Source: Halocynthiibacter sp. SDUM655004
Lineage (GTDB): Bacteria; Pseudomonadota; Alphaproteobacteria; Rhodobacterales; Rhodobacteraceae
Reading direction: 5' to 3'
DNA: 53,455 bases
Assembly: GCF_026015885.1 (NCBI RefSeq)
Contig: NZ_JAPDUG010000006.1
Location: forward strand, 1-53,455
Positions within the stretch are counted from its first letter, which is position 1, and every line of letters begins with the position of its first letter. The notes under the pieces were generated by a model. The model was not told where the DNA came from and ran no database searches. It was given only the letters and a program-made list of their open reading frames with translations. The position numbers and the translations under genes are program-made. This document shows positions 7,424-19,700 of the stretch, in pieces.

Positions 7424-7765
7424 TCAATCCCAACGCGGCGGCGCGTGGGTATCCATATCCTCTTCGAGCAAGAACTGATCCATCGCAAGCTGGTCTTCCA
7501 CCAGATCGAATATCTGGCCACACACAAGCTGCCGGTCGCTCGCCTCGTCCCAGAAGCCATCCCAAAGTGCGGAATCCATTGGCTCTTCGATGGCATCTTG
7601 GGGCGCAGCATCAAGGCCGGTGCGCTTGCCATAACTGAAAGACAGGGCAGCAACACCGATCAAGGCAAACACAAAGGTTAAAACAACATCTTTATTCAGC
7701 TTGTGGCCCCATAACTTTGACGAAACGCTTGTTGAAGCGCAGGAACAGCTCTTGCTCCCGATCAT
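7424..7765 (-). CDS. Small membrane-anchored acidic protein
   Basis: The reading frame overlaps the end of the giant polyvalent gene. It encodes a hydrophobic segment (VVLTFVFALIGVAALSF) followed by an acidic, aspartate- and glutamate-rich tail of about 65 residues ending HAPPRWD. The start is uncertain. The in-frame ATG at 7765 has no clear Shine-Dalgarno sequence. A CTG at 7700 overlaps the giant gene stop and would place the membrane segment at the N-terminus, which is more natural. Translation is probably coupled to the giant gene. Function unknown. Confidence 0.45.
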   Translation of the reverse strand: MIGSKSCSCASTSVSSKLWGHKLNKDVVLTFVFALIGVAALSFSYGKRTGLDAAPQDAIEEPMDSALWDGFWDEASDRQLVCGQIFDLVEDQLAMDQFLLEEDMDTHAPPRWD

Positions 7766-10700
7766 AGATGATTTTCTTGCGACGATCCCGCTCATTACGC
7801 GACAAACGCTTGTTCTCGTCAAGGGCGCGGCGTTGTTTTCGGTTCTCGCGCAAAACTTTCTCTATTTCTTTCCGCGTATTATCCAACTGCATTGCCTTGC
7901 GAACATGCTCCGGAATGGGTTGCCCTGCCTCGCGGTAAAGTTTCGCGGACTCTTTCGCTTCGTTCAGCTCGTCACGGAAGCGATAGTAGCGGTCCCGATC
8001 CATCCAAACGCCGGTGTCGATCTTAACAGAGCGATAGAACGGGATATTTCGGCCCTCGATTTCAGAGGCGTTGCCTGTGACGGTCTTGGAAGCAACGTCC
8101 CAAGCGCGGCCAAGGAAGCGGCCAGCACCCCCAGAGAGGAAGCCGAACACATGGTCGATATACTCCGGCGACACATCGAGCGCTCCGGACTCGGCAACCG
8201 TGCCGCCCGTAGCCTTATTCGCAATATCCGAAATAGCGCGTGAGGTCAGAGAAGCGCCGCCATAGTATTTGTAAGCGTCCGGCCCGTAGTCACCATATGG
8301 GTTTTCTGGGCGGATTGGCCGACCAAGCCAATCCTCATTCATGGCCATTTCGTTGATTGGGTCGAGGACAGTCGGCGTAAGCGTCTGCTGGACGGAGCCG
8401 CCCGAAATCGGAGAGAACGCACCGAAAACAGCCCCCGCGAAATCCGCAATGGCGTCTTCTGGGTCTTTCACTCCTCGCAGAACCTTGCTGATCTGAACCC
8501 CCATATACGGGAAGGTGTTGTAACCATAAGGCAACCACACACCCGCAGCGGAGCCGCTATCAGGCCCAAGCATGACAATAAGGTTTGTCTGCTGCTTGTA
8601 GTCAGGGATTTTGTCGTATGCCAATTCCCCGTCTTCGTCCTCTTCGGACAGGCCAGCGTTCACCATGTCGAGGATCGCGCCCAGCGCCACCATTCCAACG
8701 CCATATTTTGCCATCCGTTTGCTTGTCATAGCACGGAACAAAATCTGAGTGCCTTGGAGGGCCGCGTTACTGAAAGGATAGAGGGCGTTAATTGTTGCGC
8801 CCCATTCTCCACGGCGGTTGAAGTTGACCGTGAGGTTTTTGGAGAGGCTTGCCGCGTCCTGTTTGCTCCATCCAGCCTTGCGAGCTTCGACGTATGCAGC
8901 CAAGCGAACCGCGTTATCAACAGCGAGGTTGGTGCGCTCGATAAAGCCTAGAACGGGGTTATCGCGCGTTGAAAACTTGGCGAACCGGCTGGCTTTCCCA
9001 AGCCGTGTTGCGCCAGCCATCTTGATACGCTTTTCCATGTCCGCGCGTCCGGCCTCTGGCTGGTCCATCTTCCAGAAGGAAACCTTTGCACCGGCCTCGT
9101 CAAACTCGCGATAATAGCGAGTCCACTCGGAATCCTCTTTGTTGAGCTGCCCACGGTAGGCACCGGCAAAGGCTTTCGGCCAGCTTTTCAGCATCGCCTT
9201 GGCCAACTTGTTTCTGTCGTCTTTGCCGAAGCTCCGAATGTTGATCTGCGCCGCTTGCATGTCTCGGAAGGCGTTGCGGATAACAAACTCAGGATCGAGC
9301 ATGGTGTTTACCGAAGAGAAGAACCGCCCGAACTTGGACATAAGCCCCACGAACCAGCCCATTTGATCCGCACCGACCGAACCCAACGCCCGTGCAAGCC
9401 GATCATCGTGGAACATAATCCGGTGTTCTTGTCCGCTGATTTTCACGGCCATTTCGTTCGGCTCCATGAAGAGCGTTACGGGGTCTTCAACGCGGGTTTC
9501 AACGAGGCCGGTTGTCTTGTTGTAATACCGCTTGCTCTTCGGCTTCTTCACAGACCAAAGGCGCTTGGATGGGTGCGCCTTCGCCAGCTCGACAACGGCT
9601 TTCCCCACGATGTTTTTCTCGGAACGGATAGCAACCTCTTGCGCTTGCGTGATCGCAGCTTGCAGCGGGTTGAAGGCTTCCGATCTGCGACCGAGAGCGC
9701 GTTTGCTTTCAGCGCCGCGCGTGTTGAACCTCCGGCCTATGCCTGTCACATCAAGCGTTGCATCGGCATGGTCAGACTCCTCAAAGCCCTTGAGCGGAAC
9801 ATAGAACTCGTACTGGTTGCGCCATAGGTCGGCGTCCTCGTTTGAAATCAGGCCGGAATCTTCCCGCATCGCGAGGGTTTTCTCGCGCAGCTCGTCAATC
9901 TTGCCGCCGATAAATTCAAGCGTACTGCGGTGAGGACCAAGGCTCCCTTGCATCAGGATGCTTTCAGCTTCGGCAGTGGTCATGCCGGAGCCGCCATCCT
10001 CCATGTCGGGGTTGATCCGCGCAATGTGTTCGTTGCGCTCCTTGGCGTGACGCGCATAGAGCCATAGGCCCACATCGTCCATCGTCAGTTTGCCCTTTGT
10101 CGCCGCGATGGCTTCAATGATGGGCTTGGTAAACTCTTCATCAATCTTGAAGAGGTGATGGCCGACCTTGCCGCTAAAGGTTTCCTCTGCGGCGTATACG
10201 TTCATTTCTTCCGGCAATTGGGTGCCGGTTTTGCGCACGATAGCTTCTTGGGCGCGAAGAACTGGCAAGAAGCGATCCTGAATCCTTACTCGCGCCTTGT
10301 CGATCCAATCATAAGCCGCGCCAGAGGCATTGCCCAAACGCCGCCAGTATCCATTGCTGGCATCGGTCAGCTCCTCCCAAATCCGGCGATCCGGAATATG
10401 GGCAGCGCCTTGCATCGAGGTCCGGCGATGTGCGCGGCCTTGAGCTGTCGTCGTCGGGTTGAAATACGCGCGTTGCTCTTTCGTGGTCTTCGAACGCTGT
10501 TCGCTGATTGACCGCGTGAAGAACGCCCCCGATTTCATGGCTTTGCGCAATCCACCAGTGTCGAGCGTGTCATATCCAGACGAAAACGCCTGACGGAGCG
10601 CAGAGCGCTTGTCCGCGTGTTCCTCGTGGCCAGAGAACCCGTGTTCATCATAGTAGGTCACGCGCCAACCATCCGTGCCGTTTTGGCTTCTGGTGACAAC

Positions 10701-13700
10701 AACCTTTATGTGAGAGCCGTTCGAGTTTAACAGCTCAACGCCCCCTTCTTTCTTCGCCAGGGTATCAGCCAAGCTGTCACGCGCCTTAGACAGCTTTCCG
10801 GATTGCTCGAATAGGCGCTTTGGTTTGTCTTCGTCGTATTCCCCGCGATCCAGCTCGTCCATGAGCTTGTTAAACTTTTCGCGCTCGCGACGAACGGCCT
10901 CGGCCTCGGCTTGATTACGGGCGCGAGGGATTGCGCCGGAACTGCCATCGCCTTTGCTCCGCGCCCCTACCGCGCCGCTATCCATGCGAGCAAACACGTC
11001 TTCGAAGGTTTGGAAGCCCTTCCCTGTCACCGCGTTTTTAAGCGCCTTGAAGAAGCGCACAATCTTGTTGAAAGACTGACGCACAAGCCCGTTCTGTGGG
11101 GCTTTCTTCATTGTGAAGGCTTCTGCGAACTCCTCGGCAATGCCTTCCTCGATCTGTTCGGATGGGGAAAGGTCTGGATAGCGTTGCACGATCCGGTGTT
11201 TTTCAACCCACTTCTTAGAGGAGGCGGCTTCCAGAACCTTCCACTCAGCCGGTGTAAAGAGGTTCATCGAGCGCAGAGCATGTACGGCCTCATGTCGAAG
11301 CGTCTGCATCGGGTCTAGGCTCGCGCCGATAACGATCTTCATGCGACCAAGCATGTTTACTTCAAACGCACCTTGACGGTTGCTGTCTGAGCGATCCGCG
11401 TCCAGCTTCACGCGCTTGAGGTTCAGCCGGTCCAGCTCCTTGCGCAGATCAGGCAAGACGCTGGCAACATTCTCCTGCGATTGCATTTCAATTTGCGCCT
11501 TTTGGGCGTCTGGCTTTTGAAGGATTGCCATTGGGCGCATAGCGGCTTCGCGCAGATCGGGCGTAATGTCGATAGACCAAACCGGATTGATAGCACCAGC
11601 CAAGTCGAAATCTTTCGCCATTTCGATACGTTGTTCCGTGGTGAGGTTATGGAACATACGCACGGCAGTATCATAAGACTTATCTTCGCCACCCATAGCG
11701 TCCAGATAATCTTTGTATTGCGGTTCTGAAAACTCGAGTCCGTTCTTCTCGGTGAGCCACTTAAACATATCCTTGTGGCCGATCTCGGAGGCGAAAGTGT
11801 AAGGGTTCACTACATCGTCATTATAGAAATCAACCATATCGCGGTTCAATTCCACCTTCGCCCCTGTTTTCTTGGCAAGGCGGCTGATCGAGCGTTTGAT
11901 TTGCTGGTCGTATGCGATGGAATAACCGCTATCGGAGAAGGTGATTTTCTGCCCTGAAATCACGCCCTCTTCGTTGCTAAGGATTTCTTTGGCAACGGAA
12001 GGCCCAAGAAGCGCGGAAAGCGTCTTGCCTTTTAGTGAGGCATCGTCAGTCTCAAGAATGACACCCTCGGCGCTTGCGATGATATTTAGAAGTCCGCCCT
12101 CGTCTGCCATTTCAAGTTTTACCACTTTGGCATTGTCACTGGTGGACGTTTCCCAATCGATCTCCTCAACCACGTTTTGCGCTGCGCTATCCCATCGGTC
12201 AGCTTGCATATAGCCTGGCGTCCATTGCAGCTTGTCGTAGCCCTGCTCGGCGGCAATACGCAACAGGCGCTTAACCATGAGGGCATAGGTCGCTTCTTCT
12301 TTGTAAGGCGTATCGGGGATCGACTTGTCCAAAGTCTTCTCTGATCCGAGGGCAACAAGCTCAAGGTGAGCGCGTTTAGACTCCTCTCGCGCTTCCTCCG
12401 CTTTTGCCTCAAAATCTTTGCGCGTTTGGTCTTCCATATAGGCTTTTTTGAAAGCCTTTACGCGCGGCTCTTCGAGGAAATCTGGATCGTCGGGGCGTCT
12501 GAACCCCGCAAACTCCATATAGGACAACTTGTGAGCAGGAACTTTTTCCGCTGCCGTTTCGTTGTATTTGTCAATGAACTCGTGGAAATACTTGTACGGT
12601 GAATATTTCTCAATAACGCGGTTCGCTTCGTCATACGCCTCTTGCATTTCCGCACGTCTTGCGGTCACGGACTCCGGCTCTGTACCTTCACGCCATGCGC
12701 TTGCCAGATCGCTTTGGATTTCCTCGACAAAGAGAACCTTTTCGCCCGTGCTTGTCTCGCGGGTTTTGATCCGCGCATGAACGACAACATTCTCTTGCTC
12801 AAAGTGATGGGATTGGACGAACGGAGCCTTAACGGAGTTAAGCGCCTTGTCGCGCCACTTCAACGCCGCTTTATGCTCTTCCGAGTTTATGCCGTGTTCC
12901 TGCGCCGCCTCGTGAATATCCTGATCCAGTTGGTTGCGGTCGAACTCAATCGGCTTGTTTTTGCCTTCCTTGTGCAAGGCAGGTATCCGAAGCAGAATTT
13001 CTTTGTAATCTTCGCCTCCGCCCTCGGTGTACTGTTCAAAATTGGCTTCGAAGTCATGCCTACTGGCTTTTTCTCGCGCAATCTCTTCGATCTCTGGAAA
13101 ACTTATAGGATCATCAAAAAGATCAGGGAAGTAGTAGTTATCGCTGATGGCATCATATGTGCCGTGGAAGTGTTCATGCTTTCGAGCTGTGCTGTTATAC
13201 ACCGCAACAGTCGCCTCGTATTGGTCTGGCTCTGTGTAATACGCATCGGTTGCGCGTTCGATGGCTTTCCGCATCACATCGTCTTCGTCAACACCATCTT
13301 CGCCATGCTCCGCAACAGCTTCCTCGCGCAAGTCGTCAAAATAGAAATCCTTGGCGTTTTCCTTAATGAAATCGCTGTCTGGCTCGACTGCATCGTTGGT
13401 TTCAACATCAACAGAAATATCGTCCTCCTCCGCCCCAACCTCTTCGATAATCTCGATTTGGTTGCTGCGCACGAAGGCTTCTAGCGCTTCCTTGGGGATT
13501 TGCTGCTCCTCTTGCGTGTCCAGCCACTCTTCGACACCAAGCCATTCAAGCTCGACCTTTTTGACCGATGGCAGCTTGGCGAGGATTGCTTTCCAATCTT
13601 TCGCTTGAGCTTTCTTCTGCTTCAATCCCTCGATCCCGCGTAAGAGCGGGGAATAGTACATATCGAGCGGTCGCTGATCTTTCGATGTGATCGAGGTGTT

Positions 13701-16700
13701 TTCGACCTCTTCAACGAACGCGGCTCGATCTTCTGGGCTTCTGAATTGATAGCCAGGAATAGCGCCCTTTCGATTGTAACCGGACCACCAACCATCGTGT
13801 TTTTTGGCGATTGCCACAATGCCTTTGAAGGCATCCTTGCTCACGCGCGTTTTCAAGGAGGCCACAAAAAGGTCTTCGCCTGTTTTCGCGTGAACTGTCT
13901 CGCCCAACTTGAAACCGTCACCAGTATCAACCGGCACATCAGGACGCGCCGCCTCTTCGGCCTCTGCGGCATCCTCGAACGCATCCGGCGCTTCATCCGG
14001 TGCTACGCGGCTCGGAACGTCAATATCCTCGATCCGGTCAAACAGCTCTTCAACAGTGTTTGCATTGTGCAGATTGACGCGCTTGAACTGCGCGGCGTGT
14101 TCTGCGGCAACCTCGGCGTTGTCGATCCGGTCGATAATGACAATCCGCGTCATAACCTTTGTGCCGGCCTTTTCGAAGGTCGCTGATGGAAGGTTGATTT
14201 CGGCGCTCAAGTGCAGGTTCTTCACTGACTTGTCGTCTTCGTTGTGGAACCACGCATCAAAACGCTTGTCTGCGCTCGGCCCTGTCGGGATCAGCGCCAC
14301 AATGCGTCCCCCGTTTCTAAGGTGCTTTGCGGCTTTGGCCACATGCTCGATGGCAGTCTTGCCACCAGAACCGTAAGGCGGATTCATAACAACGGCATTG
14401 TACTTGTTAACAATGTTGTGGTCTTCGAAACCAATGTTGTGAACGCGCGATCCTGGCGCGTGTAGCATGGCTGTCGAACTCAAGTCTGACGAAGGCTCGA
14501 TCAAGGTGCGATCCACATCATCCGGCAGATAACGCGCAATCGCGCCATCCCCTGCCGATGGCTCCAGTACGCGCTCGCCGGATCGCAGCTTTGCCCAACC
14601 GGCCATTTTGTATCCGACAGGTTCCGGCGTGGAATAGAAATCAACGCCTTTGCGCTGGTCGCGCTTGGCGGTGTTCTTCATCCGACCGTGGTAGTGCGTC
14701 TTGGCCCGATCCCAATTACTTAGGGCGTTGTCGCCCTTGTCGCGCTCCTTGCCGCCCGTGCCTTCCAATAGGTTTGGCTCGATCTCCGAGGCTTCAAGGT
14801 AGGTTTCAATAAAGCTACCTCGAATAGCCCGTGCTTGCTCCCCAAGAGCAAGGTTCTCGACCGTTCCGGATTTATCGGCAATTGAGCCAGCAAAGGCGCT
14901 GCGCTCCCATGAGGTGCCAATCGTGTAATAGCGATAGATCGCGTCAGTAACCGATCCCACGCGATAAATGCGGCCCTCTTGTTGCAGCGTGGTTGCCGGT
15001 CGTGCTGGCATACCAAGGTTAATCAAAACCCGCTGATGCTCGCCTGTGGTGTCGTGCAGCGATAGCCCTGCCTCACCCGCCGCCGATTGGACAATGATAA
15101 TATCCTTGCCGTTGTTGTCGGTGTTGAAGTCGTTCTTGCGCTGCTCGCGTTTTGCTTCCGGAACATCGCCATTGTAAACCATAGCATCGTCACCGAACGC
15201 ACCTGTGAGCGTTTCAATCGGGGATTTGTATTTGTGGAAATCCCATTTCTCGATCTGGGGGAACTTGTTCAACAGAGCTTGGTATTCGCTATACCCCTCT
15301 GCGCCCTCTGAAAACGGCAGCATGAACGGGTTTGAGCCGCCACCTTTGTTGTAGTCATGGAAAACCACAACCTTCCGGCCAAGCTCCCGATGTTTGCGAA
15401 TATCCTCAACAGCGGATTGCGCTTTGATCGCTTCCAGCAACCGCAAGCGTGTCAGATAATCAAACTGCTTGCGAAGAGCTTCGCGCAGTAAGCTCCAACC
15501 CTGCTTGCCTTTGGCGTCTTTTTGCTTGCTCACCCAATCCAGAACAGCGTCGATTTCTGCGCCGACTTTACTGTGAACGGTCGCGAACTTGCGATCATAA
15601 TCAACATCAACATCAATCGCGCGTCCGGACAGAGCGCCGCTTCTCTTGAGTTTTTCGTGGAACTCTCGCTCGAATACACCGCTATCAACAGCGGCCTCCG
15701 GAGCTGTCAGTTTGTGGTAACGGATGCGATAGCCGAAGTTTTCAACGAAGAAGAACGAACGGCCATCTTGGCGGCTCCCGCTATCGGTGACGCCATCCGA
15801 AGGATAGTTGAACAAATAGCCCTCGGCATAATCGAGGCTCTTGTCGTAGGCAAACGGGGTGGCAGACAGGAACAGAACCTTAGAACGCGGAGCGCTTTCC
15901 ATTTTCTTCACGTATGCGCGGCGCTCGTTTGCAAACTTGGCATAGCGAGCTGACTTCCGTTCCCCGTCCTTCATGGCCTTAATCGCCGCCAGCTCGTCGG
16001 CATGGAGCATATTGAAGCGATCATGCAAGCCTTTAGGGTGGTTTGTCACCGCGCGGAAGAAGGTCTGCGTTGAAGTTTCGCTTCCCTCTTGGTTCGAATT
16101 GATGTTTTGCGCCTCGTCCGGCACCACCAAATCCCAATCGCGCTTCGCAAGAAGGTTGTTTTTTCGAGCGTTCGAGAAGGTCGTCGCGACAATCCCCTCG
16201 CCCTTGTCCTTGGAGTTCTTCAACAAACTGATGTTTAGCCCAAGATCAGAACCCGCCGCGATCCACTGTTTCAGAATCCCTTTCGATGGGGCGAGAATGA
16301 GCGTGTTGGTCTTGCCTTGTTGCGCAAAACGCTTGACCACACCAAGGCCGGTATATGTTTTGCCGGTGCCGGTGCCGTTCGTAATCAGCATCCCGTGGCC
16401 ATCTTTTGCTTGATAGCGGCTCTCGACCTTGAAAACGTCCTCTTGCTGCTCTGGAAGAAGCAGAGGCAAGGTTTTGCGAATGTTGTCTTGATCGGCCAGC
16501 TTGACCGGCAGCTTATCCGCCGCAGCTTGCGCCGCAGCTCGATCTGTTATGTCGGCATTTTCCCTAGCAACTTGTGAAGCGTCTGCATTTCCGCCTCTGT
16601 CATTCGGAAGTCTTGGTTCGCCACGTACACGGCTTCGTCCGCTGTCTCCAGAACCAGAAGGCTCGGCTGCGGCCCGTTCTCCCGTAGATAGGCGGCTATC

Positions 16701-19700
16701 GCCTCCCTCTCCCATAGAAGAGGCATCACTTTCAGGTAGCTCGCTGCCAGTGTCGCGCTCCCGATTTCCTTCTCGATCCGCGCTTCTTCCTTCTCCAGAG
16801 CGGTTTCCATCAGGTCCGTTGGAAGCGGGAACATCTGTTGCGCCCACGGCGTCCGAAGCGGGTGGTTCTCCGCTATCTCGTTCCAGATTCTCGCTGGCGC
16901 TTGATACATCATTCAGCTCCTTCAAAGTCTGAATAACAGACTTGCTATCATCCATATCGGATACGTCTTCACCGTTCGCATCCATTTCATCGCGAACATC
17001 ATTATACGCGATCCGCGCATAACGGCCAATCGAAGACACGGGTAATCCGAAATCCTCTGACATATCAAGAACATAGTCACGGAATTTCCGCGCTCCGGCC
17101 TTGATGTAAATACCTGCCGCCTCGACCGCGAGCGCGACCAACTCAGGATCAAGCCCCGCGTTGAGCTGGTTTTTCATCTTGTCGGCAAACTTGGCCTTGA
17201 TGGCATCGAGCCGCGCCGTTTCCTCGCTTGTCATGGAGGATTTCTTAGACGCTCGCTTGCGCTTGGGCTTGTTGCTGGTCAGAGGCTTGGTGATGGGTGC
17301 CGGAGTGTCAAAGACGAAATCAGGGTCGAATAGATAGCTTTCGGCGCTATCCTTGTCCGATTGGCTTGGATTTTTCGTATCGGTGGCGTTGAACATTCGG
17401 GCGTTGTAATCATCGCCCCGCGCCTCTGCTTCGGCTCGTGCGTTCTCGATCAGCCACGCATTAACCCGCTTGCCTGTGTTTTGCGACTTGCGTTCTGTGC
17501 TAAAGTCGAGCTTCGGGAAGGGTGTTGTTTTGCGGCCTGTGCTTGTGAGTACAACCTCACCGGCGGCGAGCTTATCGCCAACCTTGCCCTTCTTTAGAGC
17601 ATTGCCCCGCTTTCCTTGTCCTTGATTACGTCCATCGCGTGACGGACTTGCGCCTTGTGAGTCTGATACATCGGATCGCCCTTGCTTGGTGCGTCCTCTT
17701 TCAGCTCCTTCAAGAACTCCCGCCAAGTCTCCACGGTGGCGCTCATAAGTGGAAAGTCTCGCATTTTCGTCACCTTTGTTTGGGTCGGCCCACACCCTCT
17801 TGAGGCTTGCGACCATTCTATCATAAGTCGGTTTCAGCTCTGGGTGTGAAGTGAACGGGTTTACGTCCCGATCAAAGAACGCTTCGCCAGCTCCTTTTAC
17901 TTCCGCCTCGATCAGACCTGCATCGACCAGCGCCATTGTAACCGCAGCTTTGTGGTATCGACCAGCATCTAGCGAGTTAAAGCCACCTTGTCTTGATTTA
18001 GAGTCCTTGAAAAATCCATCATTCGCGAGTTTGACCAGCACACTAGACGCCTTTTTCCAAAGGCTTTGCCCTGTGTTATATAACGCGTGGTCTATACGCG
18101 CTCTTTTCTGGTCCTCTTGACGGAACTGCGCCTCGGTATCGACAACACCAGTATACCCCAATGCCTTTCTAAAGGCTGGCGTTGGCTTTGCATAGAATAC
18201 GGTTCCGTCATGCCCGACAGCATAAACACCAGAAACGCCAGGAGCGGCAGCGGTCACAATGTCCGGTTCAGATAGAGCAACATCGAGCGGGTGATTGTGC
18301 CAAATCACCAAGCTCTCCGAGCCATCAAGGAACAGGGCAAATTCAGCGGGTGTTCCTGTGGTGTCTTTTGTGCCTTCGCCAACAGCAACCACCTGACCTT
18401 CGGCGTCGATCAGTATCAAATGCTCGTTTCCGGTTCTCTTCCCGTTTTCAAGCACGTAATCTCTGGCTTGCTCTCCGATGTTTTCGGGCGAAAAGCCCTC
18501 GAAGTCGCTCGATCTGTCTTTGAACCGGCTCGTGGTCTTGGCCCATGAAGGCACGGTGCGCTTTGAATATTGACCTGCCTTCTGGTGTTTAGGCATCGGC
18601 TTGTTAAGCTCTTCAATAAGCGCATCTGTTGGCGTCAAGAATTGACCGCGATGACGCATCTTCTTTTGGTCAAGAAGGATTGCTTTAACCCAAAGGCGCT
18701 CGCCTCTGGTGTGCTTCGCGATACCTTTGGCTGCGTAAGCCTCGCTGTCTGGGTGGGTAAAATCGAGGCTTGCCCCCTGCTCGGTGTTGCCGATGTAGGC
18801 GGCTTTCTCCAAGAGTTCAGACACACGCGCGGCGCTAGGGCGCTCAATGCCCGACCGCTCAAGAAGCTCGAACGCATCGCTGGCGCTCATTTTCTCAAAC
18901 TCAAGCCCCATTTCAACTTGGTGCAAGAGAATGTCGCGCACCTTCGGGTCAACGCTCTTGCTAGGCGGCGTGACTTCCATCGCTGGTTTTGAGGTGTCAC
19001 CGTTGGCAACCCACTCCTTGAACTCGGCAACGTCCATCATGACGACACCGTTCTGGCGGCGCTTCGGGCCTTTCCCGTCACTGAAACCGGCGTCATAGGT
19101 ATCTTCTGCATCGCGCCGGTCGGTGAAACCGATTAAAACCTTATGCTCGTCAAATTCGCCTGTCTCGGCGTCCACCTGATCCACAACAAAGACGCGCGTA
19201 CTGTCGAGGTCTTCCCCCAGATACACGTCCACATGGTCGCCATCTGCGCCCTCGGTGCGCTTGATATAGCCGTAATGCGCTGGCATTTTGACCGACCATG
19301 ACTTGCCGGTGGCATTGTTGGTCTTGGAGCGCGTCGATCCTTTGGCGTTTTCAATGGTAATATCCAAGCCCTGCCATTTTACATGGCCCATCTTGTAATT
19401 ACCGGCCTCTTTCTGGGCGTCCGTTGGGTTCTTATCGGCTTGCGCTGCGGCTTCCTTCATCCGCTTCGCTTTTTCGAGCGCGGTTTTGGCCTCGTCAATT
19501 TTCAGCACGTCCCGCTGCGGCGCGTCCTCAAGTTTCTTTAAGGCGCGTTCAGCTTTGGAAAGGTTGAAATCTGCCTTCTCGGCCTCGGAGGCCTTGAAAG
19601 TGTCAGCCGGTGCAGACAGGCCGATCTCCCCATAGAGCTTGGCAATATCGGCCTCAAGGCGCTCTGGGTTTGCTGTCTTATGTCCTCGATGGTATGCCGC

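Noticed and set aside
12642-13484. 280-codon plus-strand frame inside the giant gene
   Set aside because: Shadow of the polyvalent protein gene; hydrophobic by reverse complement of acidic codons, no ribosome binding site.
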